Notes under the pieces: model-generated
Databases searched by the model: none
What the model was told of the DNA's origin: nothing
Seen by the model: the letters and a program-made list of their open reading frames with translations, nothing else
Shown: piece after piece, positions 18,807-27,046 of the stretch
Numbering within the stretch: position 1 is the stretch's first letter
How the letters are laid out: every line of letters begins with the position of its first letter
NCBI GenBank assembly: GCA_026184775.1
Contig: JANCYW010000007.1
Span: 434,001 to 498,000, forward strand
Length of the DNA stretch: 64,000 bases
Direction: 5' to 3'
Source of the DNA: Cyanidium caldarium
Lineage: Eukaryota; Rhodophyta; Bangiophyceae; Cyanidiales; Cyanidiaceae
Program-made: the position numbers and the translations under genes

Positions 18807-19166
18807 TCATCGCGGCTGGTCCATATCGCGCGAGTGCACTGAGTGGCGCAACCGCTCCAGCTGTTCCTGCTGCTCAGTTGACAGCAGTGCGCGTTCGCGC
18901 TCGTCCAGGTCCCGGCCCGGCGCCGCACCCTGCGCCATGTGTTGTAGATACTCTCGCCAACGCCCCATAAACTCCTGCGCTGCGCTTTGGTACTGCGCGT
19001 GATCCTTCTCGTGCGCGGCGTAGTCGCGCAAGCGTCGAAACTCGGCGGCCACGTACTCGTCGCCGAGTTGCCGCACGTCCCAAGGCAGCGCCCGGCGGTG
19101 TTGTGAGCGCACCCGTCGGTAGAGGAGGAGAATTTCCCGGGTGCTGGGATGATCCCGCGGGAACAT
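18807..19166 (-). CDS. SDHAF3: SDHAF3/ACN9 succinate dehydrogenase assembly factor (LYR)
   Basis: A 119-residue protein. ILLLYRRVRSQHRRALPWDV carries the LYR motif, and LGDEYVAAEFRRLRDY matches the diagnostic 'LGDxYVxxEFRRH' of the ACN9/Sdh7 family. A later helix with FMGRWREYLQHM corresponds to 'FLxEWxxY'. SDHAF3 works in the mitochondrial matrix and protects and assembles the Fe-S subunit SdhB of complex II. The length agrees with the family (about 120-135). The next gene, RPL30, is divergent with a 325-base gap. Confidence 0.88.
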   Translation of the reverse strand: MFPRDHPSTREILLLYRRVRSQHRRALPWDVRQLGDEYVAAEFRRLRDYAAHEKDHAQYQSAAQEFMGRWREYLQHMAQGAAPGRDLDERERALLSTEQQEQLERLRHSVHSRDMDQPR

Positions 19167-19491
19167 AGGAAACGAGAAAATGGAAGAAAGCGGGCGCCGC
19201 GGCTAGGTCAACGGAGGTGCTTGCCGGTTTGCGACCTCATGAGCGTGAACACCCTGGTTGAGGCAGGCGCTCTCTCTTTCGCCAAGTGCCCCATGCCACG
19301 AATTGCATCTGATTGTCTCATCTCTGTTGGGATCGTTTCCGCGGCGCTCCGCCGCCGCGGACGCCCGGTGTTGCCGTCGTGGGCCTGCTCCGCCGCGAAC
19401 ACGCTCCTCCATCCAGGCTGAGAAGGTCGTGACCGTCCTAACCTCGGCACGACTGGAGCTACTGTATTCTCCCAGCCTTCCTCTCTTCATC
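19167..19491. other. Divergent promoter region of SDHAF3 and RPL30
   Basis: 325 bases with no supported reading frame. A pyrimidine-rich stretch (TTCCTCTCTTCATC) lies directly before the RPL30 ATG. That is in the style of the 5' pyrimidine tracts of ribosomal protein genes, but function here is only inferred. Confidence 0.4.
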
Positions 19492-19863
19492 ATGTCGTCG
19501 GCAGCAGCGATCAAGAAATCCCGCAACGTCTCCGAGACCATCAACGCGCGCCTGGCGCTGGTGATGAAATCCGGCAAGTACTGCCTCGGCTACAAGAGCA
19601 CCCTGAAGAGTCTGCGGCAGGGCAAGGCCAAGTTGGTCATCATCTCCAACAACTGTCCACCGTTGCGGAAGAGTGCCCTCGAATACTACGCCATGCTGGC
19701 CAAGTCCATGGTTCACCACTACGCGGCGAGCTCGATCGAGCTGGGCACGGCGTGCGGGCGATACTTTCGGGTATCCGCGCTGTCGGTGACCGAGGCGGGC
19801 GATTCGGACATCCTCAAGGCCTTGTCCGAAGAGGCAACTACGGGCGCCGGTGCTGCCGTCTGA
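19492..19863 (+). CDS. RPL30: Cytosolic 60S ribosomal protein eL30
   Basis: A 123-residue protein. [40 protein letters not shown] and [20 protein letters not shown] are the hallmark blocks of eL30. This L7Ae-related RNA-binding protein of the large subunit sits near the inter-subunit bridges. The start ATG at 19492 gives [12 protein letters not shown], matching the usual short lysine-containing N-terminus. There is no intron, unlike yeast RPL30. The gene is convergent with the Alba-like gene (98 bases between stops). Confidence 0.97.
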   Translation: MSSAAAIKKSRNVSETINARLALVMKSGKYCLGYKSTLKSLRQGKAKLVIISNNCPPLRKSALEYYAMLAKSMVHHYAASSIELGTACGRYFRVSALSVTEAGDSDILKALSEEATTGAGAAV

Positions 19864-19961
19864 GAGATCGTCGTATCGAGGGAAAATTTACGGGCTCCAA
19901 AACCAACCCGCCGCGTAAGGCATCCTAAACGTCCTGCATCTATCGAGTCGCTCCGTCGAAT

Positions 19962-20621
19962 TCACGCCTGCGCACCTTGCTCTTGCTCCTCTTCCTCACC
20001 GCCCACTTCCTCCTCTTCCTCACCGCCCACTTCCTCCTCTTCCTCGTCATCGCGGCGGCGGTCGGCGTCCGCGCGACGCGGCGCTCGCCGTTGACGTTCC
20101 TCCCGCGCCGCCTGTTCGCGTTGCATCAGCTCGTGGAATTGATCGGTGCGCTCGACCACGATCTCCAACACCGGCTTTTGATGCAGCGGCGCCCCCGGCG
20201 CCTGACTCTTCAGCATCGACGTGTCCACGCGGTAAATGTCCGCGAAACCGCCATCGCGCAGGATCTCCGCACACATCACCACGCTCGACACCGCCATGCC
20301 GATACCGCTGATGGCCACGCGTTCCTTGCTGACGAGCCAGCTCTTGGCACGGCGCACGTATATGGACAGTTTCTGGTCCCAGGATACTTTCACGTTGAGC
20401 GGTCGCCCTTCGCGGCCACCGTCGTCGCCGTCACCACCCGCGGTGGGCGATGCCGTACCCGACGCCGGCGCCCGCCCCACTCGGTACAGCACGCACGGTG
20501 AGGTGAACGTGGACACCGCCTCGCCGCCACCTGCCGGACCGGGACGGCGCGGCGCCGTCGACCGCCGCTGGGACGGACGTGACGTCGGCGACATGCCCGA
20601 CTGGTGGGTCGCCGTCGCCAT
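19962..20621 (-). CDS. Alba-superfamily nucleic-acid-binding protein
   Basis: A 219-residue protein from the ATG at 20621 (MATATHQSGMSPTS). After a Ser/Pro/Gly-rich leader, a domain of about 90 residues begins VSWDQKLSIYVRRAKSWL. It continues VAISGIGMAVSSVVMCAEIL, then FADIYRVDTSML. The 'G-x-G-x-A-[IV]-x-x-[VA]-[VI]' helix after a first strand is the Alba/Rpp20-Rpp25 fold. Members bind RNA (RNase P/MRP, mRNPs) or DNA. The C-terminus is an Arg-rich helix and then an acidic tail built from EEEEEVGG repeats, encoded by a short tandem repeat at about 19981-20050. Role within the superfamily is undetermined. Confidence 0.7.
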   Translation of the reverse strand: MATATHQSGMSPTSRPSQRRSTAPRRPGPAGGGEAVSTFTSPCVLYRVGRAPASGTASPTAGGDGDDGGREGRPLNVKVSWDQKLSIYVRRAKSWLVSKERVAISGIGMAVSSVVMCAEILRDGGFADIYRVDTSMLKSQAPGAPLHQKPVLEIVVERTDQFHELMQREQAAREERQRRAPRRADADRRRDDEEEEEVGGEEEEEVGGEEEEQEQGAQA

Positions 20622-21460
20622 GAGAAGGAATGAAAGGAGAGAGCGGGTGGGCGTCAGTGCACCGTTTCTACCTCTCGTCCGGCGCGGGCGCGCGCACTCT
20701 CCGTTTCTGTGCAACTTGGGACGCGCACTTGACAGGGCAAACGCAGCACCGGACAACACAGAAGCGTTTCCGCCTCTTGTACAATCACGCCAAGCTGTCT
20801 TTTCGGCGATCCGATCCACGAGGCCGCAGCCCGAGGGTGTCTGAAAAGACGGACAAACAAACGACCGTAAGTGTCCAACGCCGGCAGCAGGCGCGCGCAC
20901 CGACGAGAAATGCGCGGAAATCTCGGCGGCGCGACGCGAAACGTCGCTCCCACCAGCATCCGGCATCGGCCCTGGCGGGCAACTTGAGACGGCGCTTGGG
21001 AAGATGTGCGGTGGAAGGCTATGTTGTCAAGAGGGAACGGACGTGGGCATCAGCGTCGGCGCGAAAGTCGAGGTGATACAAACGACGTGAGTGGTGCTGA
21101 GTGGGGCCAGTTGGGGAGACAACGTCCCTGACGAACGCACGGGTAGAGCATCGGGCAGGGGAGGCAGCACCGCGTTGCACAGCACGATGGAGTGGACGCA
21201 GGTGCTCCTATCTATGCACAGCCTCCTGCACACGCATATCGCTGCATGCGTCCGGTTCGCGGCAAACCGCCTGGCGCGCGGAACGCTCCCCAGCCAGGCA
21301 CCGGCCATCGGCCGAGGTAGCTAGCCGTTATGCTTTGGAAAACGTTACGGCGTGCACTGCGCGCAGCTCACTGGAGAAGAGATCCGTTCATCGCGTGCCA
21401 CCATATTTGACACTCGAAGCCTCCACCGACCTGCGCTTCCTCCTCCTCCCATCCCTCCCC
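20622..21460. other. Long divergent intergenic region, no gene recognised
   Basis: About 840 bases between the Alba-like start and the hypothetical gene at 21461. Frames of 70-150 codons exist but are Arg/Thr/Ser-rich and mutually inconsistent. No tRNA cloverleaf could be built. An unrecognised non-coding RNA or 5' exon is possible. Confidence 0.4.
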
Positions 21461-22123
21461 ATGAGCGCTGCGTCGCTCTCCCCCTCCCCCACGACCCCGC
21501 TCTCGCAGCGTCGCGCCGAGCGCATTCCCGTGCGCCCGCCCGCCTCTGTCGTCCGCTCGACGCCGCGACGCACTCCTCGCCGTCAAAACGCTATCACCCG
21601 TACCTGCCATGAGAGCGACGCCTACCTCTACGGTCACCGCGCGCCACAGCGTTTACTCTCTCCGTCCACGCCCGCCAGCCCAGTTCGGCAGCTGGTCTGG
21701 GACGAGGACGACATCCTCTCCGCACCGGCCATTCATCCGGCTAGCGAGCCACGCAAACGCACCGCGCGAGCGGTGTACGGTTCGATGGTGCAGTTGACCC
21801 CAGTGCGCGCCAGCGACGCCGTCCGACAACGACACGGCACCGAGTGGGTGCTGTCGCCTGCGCGCCACACGCACCGAGCGGTCGACGAGGCGCCGGACAC
21901 GCGTGCGCTGCTGCAGCAGACCCGATGGACGTACGCACCCAACGTCGCCATCGAGGAGACCGCCTTGTGCACCATGCACTCCCACCCCGAAGACCAGGAG
22001 GCGCGACGTCGCGCTTGGCGCCACAGCCTCGCGCAGCTGCGCGCTACCGCCGAGGCGGCCATGAACCGTCCCGCGTCAGCCACTCCCAGCGGGCGTGTCG
22101 CCATCCGCAGCGGTTTGCGATGA
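21461..22123 (+). CDS. Hypothetical protein, Arg/Ser/Pro-rich
   Basis: A 220-residue protein from the ATG at 21461 (MSAASLSPSPTTPLSQRR). No family is recognised. The N-terminal half is disordered, with SP/TP sites (SPSPTTP, STPASPVRQ) that look like phosphorylation targets. A more ordered stretch, LVWDEDDILSAPAI, follows. The C-terminal third is helical (EDQEARRRAWRHSLAQLRAT). It is judged coding because the frame is uninterrupted, amino-acid composition changes in domain-like steps, and it fills the space between its neighbours. Its 3' end overlaps the 3' end of the convergent NCA1-like gene by 48 bases. Confidence 0.5.
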   Translation: MSAASLSPSPTTPLSQRRAERIPVRPPASVVRSTPRRTPRRQNAITRTCHESDAYLYGHRAPQRLLSPSTPASPVRQLVWDEDDILSAPAIHPASEPRKRTARAVYGSMVQLTPVRASDAVRQRHGTEWVLSPARHTHRAVDEAPDTRALLQQTRWTYAPNVAIEETALCTMHSHPEDQEARRRAWRHSLAQLRATAEAAMNRPASATPSGRVAIRSGLR

Positions 22124-23080
22124 GTGCATCCGCAGTTGTTGCATCCACCGCTGAGTGGCCTGCTCCACACGCTGCAGACTCTGCCGCAGGTGCTGCGCGT
22201 TGTCGGGTGCGTGTTCCCGCATGAATGGCTCGGCGAAGAGGTCCACCGCCCGGCAGGCGTATCGATACGCCCGTTCCACCGCCTCCTCCTCCTCAACCGC
22301 ATTTGTCTGCGACAACTCCAACTCGGCCAGCTTGCCGCAAGCCACTCCGTATAGGGCGCGGGTGTTGACGCCGTGGCGAGAGATAAACGAGGCGTCATCT
22401 TCGGGATCACGAGCGTTTTCCTCCACGGGAGTGCCTACGGCGGGCAACTCGCGCTCATAAGTGTGCAACGCCGCCTCCAACAGCCAACGGTCGCCGCGTT
22501 GCACCCCCACCCACACACATTGTCGCGCATTCTCCAACGTCAAGTGCTGTCGAGCGGCAGTCTCCAGGTCGGCAAATAGGCGCACCTCCTCTACCGCCTT
22601 CGGTCCCGACACCCACCGGTCGATATCGCATCCACATATCAGGCAGTCGCGCAACGGGCGTTGACGTGATGTCCGCGCACACCACCCACAATAAATATGG
22701 GTGCAAGGCGTGGCTAACGCGTAGCCAGCGCTGTGCGGCGCCGGCAGCGTATGGCACAACGGACACAGCAGGCTCTGGACGCCGCGGACGGCCGGCACCG
22801 CCGGACGGTCTCGCCCCCGAGCAAACGGGCACTGGGCTGACGACGAGAAGGACGTTCCGGGAGGAGCGCTCTGAATAGCGTCCGGTGTTGCCGCGGTCGC
22901 GGCACCGTCTTGAGAGGACGGCTTCGACTGCTGTCGCAGGAACGGGCAGCCGGTCTCCTTTGCAACCTTCCCAGCAAACGGGCACGTCTTCGCCCCGGCG
23001 GACTGCCCGGCATCACTTGCGTCACCTTTCGCGTCCCCATTCTCCCTCCGCTGACCGTTCGCTCTTGTCTCCTGCTCCAT
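22076..23080 (-). CDS. NCA1-like RING/helical-repeat protein (catalase chaperone type)
   Basis: A 334-residue protein from the ATG at 23080 (MEQETRANGQRRENG). The N-terminus has repeated CPF motifs (TCPFAGK, GCPFLRQ, QCPFARG). A C3HC4-like RING follows: LCPLC...PCTHIYCGWC...CLICGC, about residues 110-160. The rest is TPR-like helices. This order (CPF motifs, RING, TPR-like) is that of plant NO CATALASE ACTIVITY 1, which folds and activates peroxisomal catalase. That role would suit the photorespiratory genes at 52-56 kb. The match is by architecture and short motifs, so another RING protein is possible. It overlaps the convergent hypothetical gene at the 3' ends (22076-22123). Confidence 0.5.
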   Translation of the reverse strand: MEQETRANGQRRENGDAKGDASDAGQSAGAKTCPFAGKVAKETGCPFLRQQSKPSSQDGAATAATPDAIQSAPPGTSFSSSAQCPFARGRDRPAVPAVRGVQSLLCPLCHTLPAPHSAGYALATPCTHIYCGWCARTSRQRPLRDCLICGCDIDRWVSGPKAVEEVRLFADLETAARQHLTLENARQCVWVGVQRGDRWLLEAALHTYERELPAVGTPVEENARDPEDDASFISRHGVNTRALYGVACGKLAELELSQTNAVEEEEAVERAYRYACRAVDLFAEPFMREHAPDNAQHLRQSLQRVEQATQRWMQQLRMHSSQTAADGDTPAGSG

Positions 23081-23232
23081 TTTATGACGGTTATCCCTCG
23101 GCACTCCGGCAGCGCTCAACGCCAACGACCCGAAGCGCCGCTGCGTCTCGCGGGCGTCCGTTTTCGTCTCCCCGCTCGGACACTCCACGCACTCCAACGC
23201 CGCTCGGCGGCCTCGCCACGCATTACCGCTCC

Positions 23233-23730
23233 ATGTCGCTGTTATGGGATCGCTTGAAACGACTGACACCGTTGAGTCGACGCGGAGTGCGAGTGCAGAG
23301 TCGCTGGGCCGAGGCGTTCCCCGAGCAGGCGGCGGCAGCGGAGAGCACCACGGGGGCGTCAGAGGGTAGTCGGGGCGGCCATGCGGTGGCCGGCGCCGCC
23401 AAACAGCCGCGTCCGCTACCGATGACGCGAGCGGAGTGCCAGCTGGTAGATGGAGGTGACGGGGAGGCAGTGAACGGGGAGGTGAAGGGTACGCCTGCTC
23501 TTCAGCAAGAGAATGGTGCGGCGGTACCCGACACTCCGGAGAAGATAGAATCGGCGACGCCCAGCGGTATCGCCGTTCCGGTCCAGACGCCGGCGTCGCC
23601 ACGTGGCCGCTCCACGCCGTCTCGTCGCGCAGCGGCGACCGCGGCCGCGCCACCGACCTCCCCACCTCGCCGATGGCTGTGTGGCCTCTGCTCCAGCCGG
23701 TGGAGCACGCTGCGCATCTCCACCGTGTAG
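23233..23730 (+). CDS. Hypothetical protein, short, disordered
   Basis: A 165-residue protein, MSLLWDRLKRLTPLSRRGVR at the start; no family recognised. A short amphipathic basic N-terminus is followed by Ala/Gly/Pro/Thr-rich disorder and a Trp/Cys-containing end (RRWLCGLCSSRW). It sits neatly between the divergent NCA1-like start (152 bases upstream) and the convergent NDUFS1 stop (16 bases downstream). This spacing is the main support for its being a gene. The basic N-terminus might be an organelle leader. Confidence is low. Confidence 0.4.
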   Translation: MSLLWDRLKRLTPLSRRGVRVQSRWAEAFPEQAAAAESTTGASEGSRGGHAVAGAAKQPRPLPMTRAECQLVDGGDGEAVNGEVKGTPALQQENGAAVPDTPEKIESATPSGIAVPVQTPASPRGRSTPSRRAAATAAAPPTSPPRRWLCGLCSSRWSTLRISTV

Positions 23731-23746
23731 TTTATTATATCGCTTT

Positions 23747-25477
23747 TCAGGCGTTCGCTTCGTCAAAGTTGGTATGTCGTATGACGCGCGTGCACTTGGC
23801 CATGGTGCTGCTGGCGCGGGTAATCGGGTCAGTCATGTAAAAGTTGTCCACCGGCGGTCCGAACGGCGTCCGATACATTTCCCCGCCGTCGCGCAGCGTG
23901 CCCGCCGACGGACCCAAATGCACGCGTCCGGAGGCGGCATCGCGGACGACGTGCGGTGCTTGCCAACCGTAGGTAGATCGCAGATGTGGCGCCAGCAGCG
24001 CCACATCTTCCATCGGGTCGAACACCGCGCCCGATCCGCCCAGTCCGATGAGCAGCTCGTCCAGGATCTCCGCGTCGGGTTTGGCTTGGCCGGGCGGCAG
24101 GTACGCCACCTCGCTGGCTTGCACGCGTCCCTCGGTGTTGACGTAGGTGGCGTTCTTCTCTGTGTAGGCGGCACCGGGCAACACTAGGTCGGCGATGCTG
24201 GCACCGTAATCGCCGTGGTGTCCCTGATACACCACGAAGCAGTCCTCGGGCAGCTGCTCCAATCCATCCACGTCATCCGCGCCCAGCAGGAAGAGCAGCT
24301 TGGCGCGATGCCACGGCCGTGCGCCCGGCGTCTGGGTCGTCGCTGCGTCCACCCATCGACTGCCGCGCAGCGTCTCATCAAAGCCGAGATCCAGCGCGCC
24401 TACGGTGTTGGCGGCCGCGTGCAACACGTTCAGGCCGTTCCACGAACCGTCGGCCGGCATCAGCCGCGGCAGATGTTGCATCAGTCGCTCCACGCACTGG
24501 TACACCAGCGCGCCGTCTTGCCGTTGCAGTGCGCGCTGTCCCACGATCAACGCCGGCCGCTCGGCCGCCGCCAGTTGCACACAGAACGGGTGTCGTCCCT
24601 CGGACACGTTGCGCAGCGTCTGCGGACCCAGTCCGAGGTGCACCACGTGCTCGCGGTTGTAGGTCAGATCGACGCCGCTCCCGATGAGGCCGACACGGGC
24701 ATTGCCGAACAGCACCGCCTTGCGCAGCCGTGTATTCAGCAGCGGTGCCTCATGTCGCGGGTCGGTGCCCACCAGCAACACCACGTCGGCGCGCTCCAAA
24801 CCGGCCAGCGTGGTGTTGGCGCAGTACGCGTAGCGCCAGTCGGTGGGCGGCGCGCCGGTGCGGGCGTGCTCCTGCACGTGCACGTGCGCGGTGCCCTCGG
24901 GCAGCACCGAGTAGAAGATGCGCCGCATGGCCGCCACCGACTCCACGTCCACGTACGGCCCAATGATGGCATGCGCCTCAAATAGTCCCGATTCTTCGGA
25001 GGCGTAGGCGGTGCGCATACACCGCGCCAGCCAGTGAAACAGCACCGCGCGCGCCTTGTACCAGTCCACCGGCATCAGCTGCCCCGCCAGGCCGCCCTCG
25101 CGCACCCGCACCATCGGCACCGTCAACCGCTGTCGCTTCAGGCCGTCATATGCGAAGCGCGTCTTGTCGTTGATCCACTCCTCGTTCACGTCCTCGTTCA
25201 GGCGCGGCAGGATGCGCTTCACCTCCGAGCCGACTGTGTCGATGCGGATGTTGGAGCCGACGCCGTCCAGCACATCCACCGACTCGGTGCTCTTCAACTC
25301 CCACGGCCGCGCCGTGAACGCGTACGGCTTGGAGGTGAGCGCGCCCCAATGGCGTACAAAGTGTCCCGGGAGCGGAACCGTTGCGGGGGCGGAGGTGATG
25401 GGGATCGTCGGTGGCGCGCGCAACCAGCGCCGCCACCGGGAAGGCTGACGCCAGCGGGCTAGAGCCCTACTCAACAT
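23747..25477 (-). CDS. NDUFS1: Complex I 75-kDa subunit, molybdopterin-fold half only (Nad11/NDUFS1 C-terminal domain)
   Basis: A 576-residue protein from the ATG at 25477. The first about 45 residues (MLSRALARWRQPSRWRRWLR...) look like a mitochondrial presequence. Homology then begins exactly at GALTSKPYAFTARPWELKST, the point just after the last cluster cysteines of NDUFS1. It continues with SVDVLDGVGSNIRIDTVGSE, NEEWINDKTRFAYDGLKRQR and, late, GAAYTEKNATYVNTEGR. So the molybdopterin-like domain of the electron-input module is present. The N-terminal [2Fe-2S]/[4Fe-4S] domain (about 220 residues) is absent from this reading frame, and no second part is seen nearby. The gene is divergent from a complex I gamma-carbonic anhydrase. 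Confidence 0.9.
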   Translation of the reverse strand: MLSRALARWRQPSRWRRWLRAPPTIPITSAPATVPLPGHFVRHWGALTSKPYAFTARPWELKSTESVDVLDGVGSNIRIDTVGSEVKRILPRLNEDVNEEWINDKTRFAYDGLKRQRLTVPMVRVREGGLAGQLMPVDWYKARAVLFHWLARCMRTAYASEESGLFEAHAIIGPYVDVESVAAMRRIFYSVLPEGTAHVHVQEHARTGAPPTDWRYAYCANTTLAGLERADVVLLVGTDPRHEAPLLNTRLRKAVLFGNARVGLIGSGVDLTYNREHVVHLGLGPQTLRNVSEGRHPFCVQLAAAERPALIVGQRALQRQDGALVYQCVERLMQHLPRLMPADGSWNGLNVLHAAANTVGALDLGFDETLRGSRWVDAATTQTPGARPWHRAKLLFLLGADDVDGLEQLPEDCFVVYQGHHGDYGASIADLVLPGAAYTEKNATYVNTEGRVQASEVAYLPPGQAKPDAEILDELLIGLGGSGAVFDPMEDVALLAPHLRSTYGWQAPHVVRDAASGRVHLGPSAGTLRDGGEMYRTPFGPPVDNFYMTDPITRASSTMAKCTRVIRHTNFDEANA

Positions 25478-25901
25478 GCCAGAAAGGAGTGTGTTCGAGT
25501 GAGACGCGAAAGAATCCGCTGTCTCCCGCAAGAGAGGCACGCTCGCCTCGGTGCTTACCGAGCGCGCTGCTCCTCTCCACCGCCTCCTCGCAACGCCGAT
25601 TGCCGATGGCGCGCTGCTCCGGCGCCGTTCCGACGCGCCGCCAGCGAAGGCGCAATCGGTCGGTTCGGTCGGAGCGCGACCGGTGCTGGAGGTCATCGGC
25701 CGGTTACAGGCAGGGGAACGCGGATCGGTGGGCAACGCTAGCCGTTGTTCATCGGGGAGGGTGTGCATCGCGGCAGCACTGCATCGGGGTGAGTGCGGTG
25801 GTTCCGTGCGCACTTGGGACGGGGGTCGGACGGGGCGCCCGGGGAGGCGACTCGTCGAGGCGGTGTGCGCTCCTCTCCGCGCTCCGATATATCGACGCGC
25901 T
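25478..25901. other. Divergent promoter region of two complex I genes
   Basis: About 420 bases between the NDUFS1-half start and the gamma-carbonic anhydrase start. The plus frame continues open upstream of 25902 but reads as Arg/Ser-rich spacer. It could supply a longer mitochondrial leader for the gamma-CA. No repeat or RNA gene was seen. Confidence 0.4.
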
Positions 25902-26738
25902 ATGCCGGTGTTCCGGCGGTTGATGTACTATATGGGCCAGGTGGCTCGGGAGACGGGGCAGGCGCTGGATCGGGCGGGATGTTTCTTGCAGGGCAACTAC
26001 GCGTACCGAGAGGCGTTGTTCGCGTCGCGACATCGCCAGATCATGAACCTGGTGGATAAGAAACCGATCGTGCCGCCGTCGGTCAAGTTCATCGCCCCGA
26101 ACGCGACGGTTATCGGTGACGTGCGCCTCGGTGCCGACTGCTCTGTCTGGTACGGGGCGGTGTTGCGCGGCGACGTGAACAAGATCATCGTGGGCGAGCG
26201 CAGCAACATCCAGGACCGCGCGGTGGTTCACGTGGCGTCGGGCGGCGGGGACGAGTCCAAGGCGGCGCCGACCTGGATCGGCGACGATGTCACCATCGGG
26301 CATGCGGCCATCGTGCACGCGTGTGTCATTGAGGAGCATGCGGTGGTCGGTATGGGCGCGGTGCTGTTGGACAAGTGCCGCATCGAGCCGGGCGCGGTGG
26401 TGGCGGCCGGCGCCACCGTCACCCCCGGCACTGTGGTGGGTGCCAATCAAATTTGGGTGGGCAGTCCGGCGCGCTTTCTGCGCGCGGTCACCGACGAGGA
26501 GCGACAGCAGTTTGCCAATCAGTGTCAGGCGTACGTGCGTCTGGCAGCGCTGCACGCTGAAGAGTGTGGTAAGACGCCGGCGCAGCTGGAAGCCGAGCGC
26601 GTGGCCCAACAGTTGCGTGAAGAGCGCAGCGATGACTACATGAGCAGCCTCGGCCTGCTCGGCCGAGACGAGGAGATCATCGCCGGCCAGATGGCGTATC
26701 TGGAACGGGAGCGTCGTCTGGCGAGCGGGAAGATGTGA
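25902..26738 (+). CDS. Gamma-carbonic anhydrase subunit of mitochondrial complex I
   Basis: A 278-residue protein. GQVARETGQALDRAGCFLQG matches the plant gamma-CA N-terminus (RGTGQALDRxGxxLQG). The left-handed beta-helix follows, with PNATVIGDVRLGADCSVWYG and VLRGDVNKIIVGERSNIQD. Zinc ligands appear present: RAVVHVAS and TIGHAAIVHAC supply three histidines. In plants and many protists a trimer of gamma-CA/CAL subunits forms the matrix-facing knob of complex I. The C-terminal helix (LAALHAEECGKTPAQLEAER) matches plant homologues. The ATG at 25902 gives the typical short N-terminus. Several gamma-CA paralogues usually exist; which one this is cannot be told. Confidence 0.92.
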   Translation: MPVFRRLMYYMGQVARETGQALDRAGCFLQGNYAYREALFASRHRQIMNLVDKKPIVPPSVKFIAPNATVIGDVRLGADCSVWYGAVLRGDVNKIIVGERSNIQDRAVVHVASGGGDESKAAPTWIGDDVTIGHAAIVHACVIEEHAVVGMGAVLLDKCRIEPGAVVAAGATVTPGTVVGANQIWVGSPARFLRAVTDEERQQFANQCQAYVRLAALHAEECGKTPAQLEAERVAQQLREERSDDYMSSLGLLGRDEEIIAGQMAYLERERRLASGKM

Positions 26739-27046
26739 GGTGGAGAGTGGTGGGTGGAGGTAGATGTCGTCGATCGCTCGTCGATAAAGTTGTTTTGTGC
26801 TGCGTGCGTGGCATTCACGGACGTTTCGATGACGCCGTGGGATTCGCACCGGCGCGCGTCCGATCGTCGAGGACGTCGAAGGCGCGCGCCGAGGCGAACT
26901 GCGCGGACAGCGGTTGCGGCGCACGGGGAGACGACGGATGCGGGGTGAGAGGTTCGGGGAGGCGAGTGTGTGGTGGAGGCAGTTGCCTGGGTGAGCGGCA
27001 AGTTGGCTGCCGCGAGGCGTCCGCTAGAGCACCGACAATCGGAGGC
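26739..27046. other. Intergenic, no gene recognised
   Basis: About 310 bases between the gamma-CA stop and the DEK start. The plus frame is open through it but is Arg/Gly-rich and lacks the DEK-like composition. No RNA gene or repeat was seen. Confidence 0.4.

Noticed and set aside
23081-23665. In-frame 5' extension of the NCA1-like protein
   Set aside because: Arg/Pro/Ser-rich without structure, it would run over the start of the divergent gene at 23233. The ATG at 23080 is preferred.
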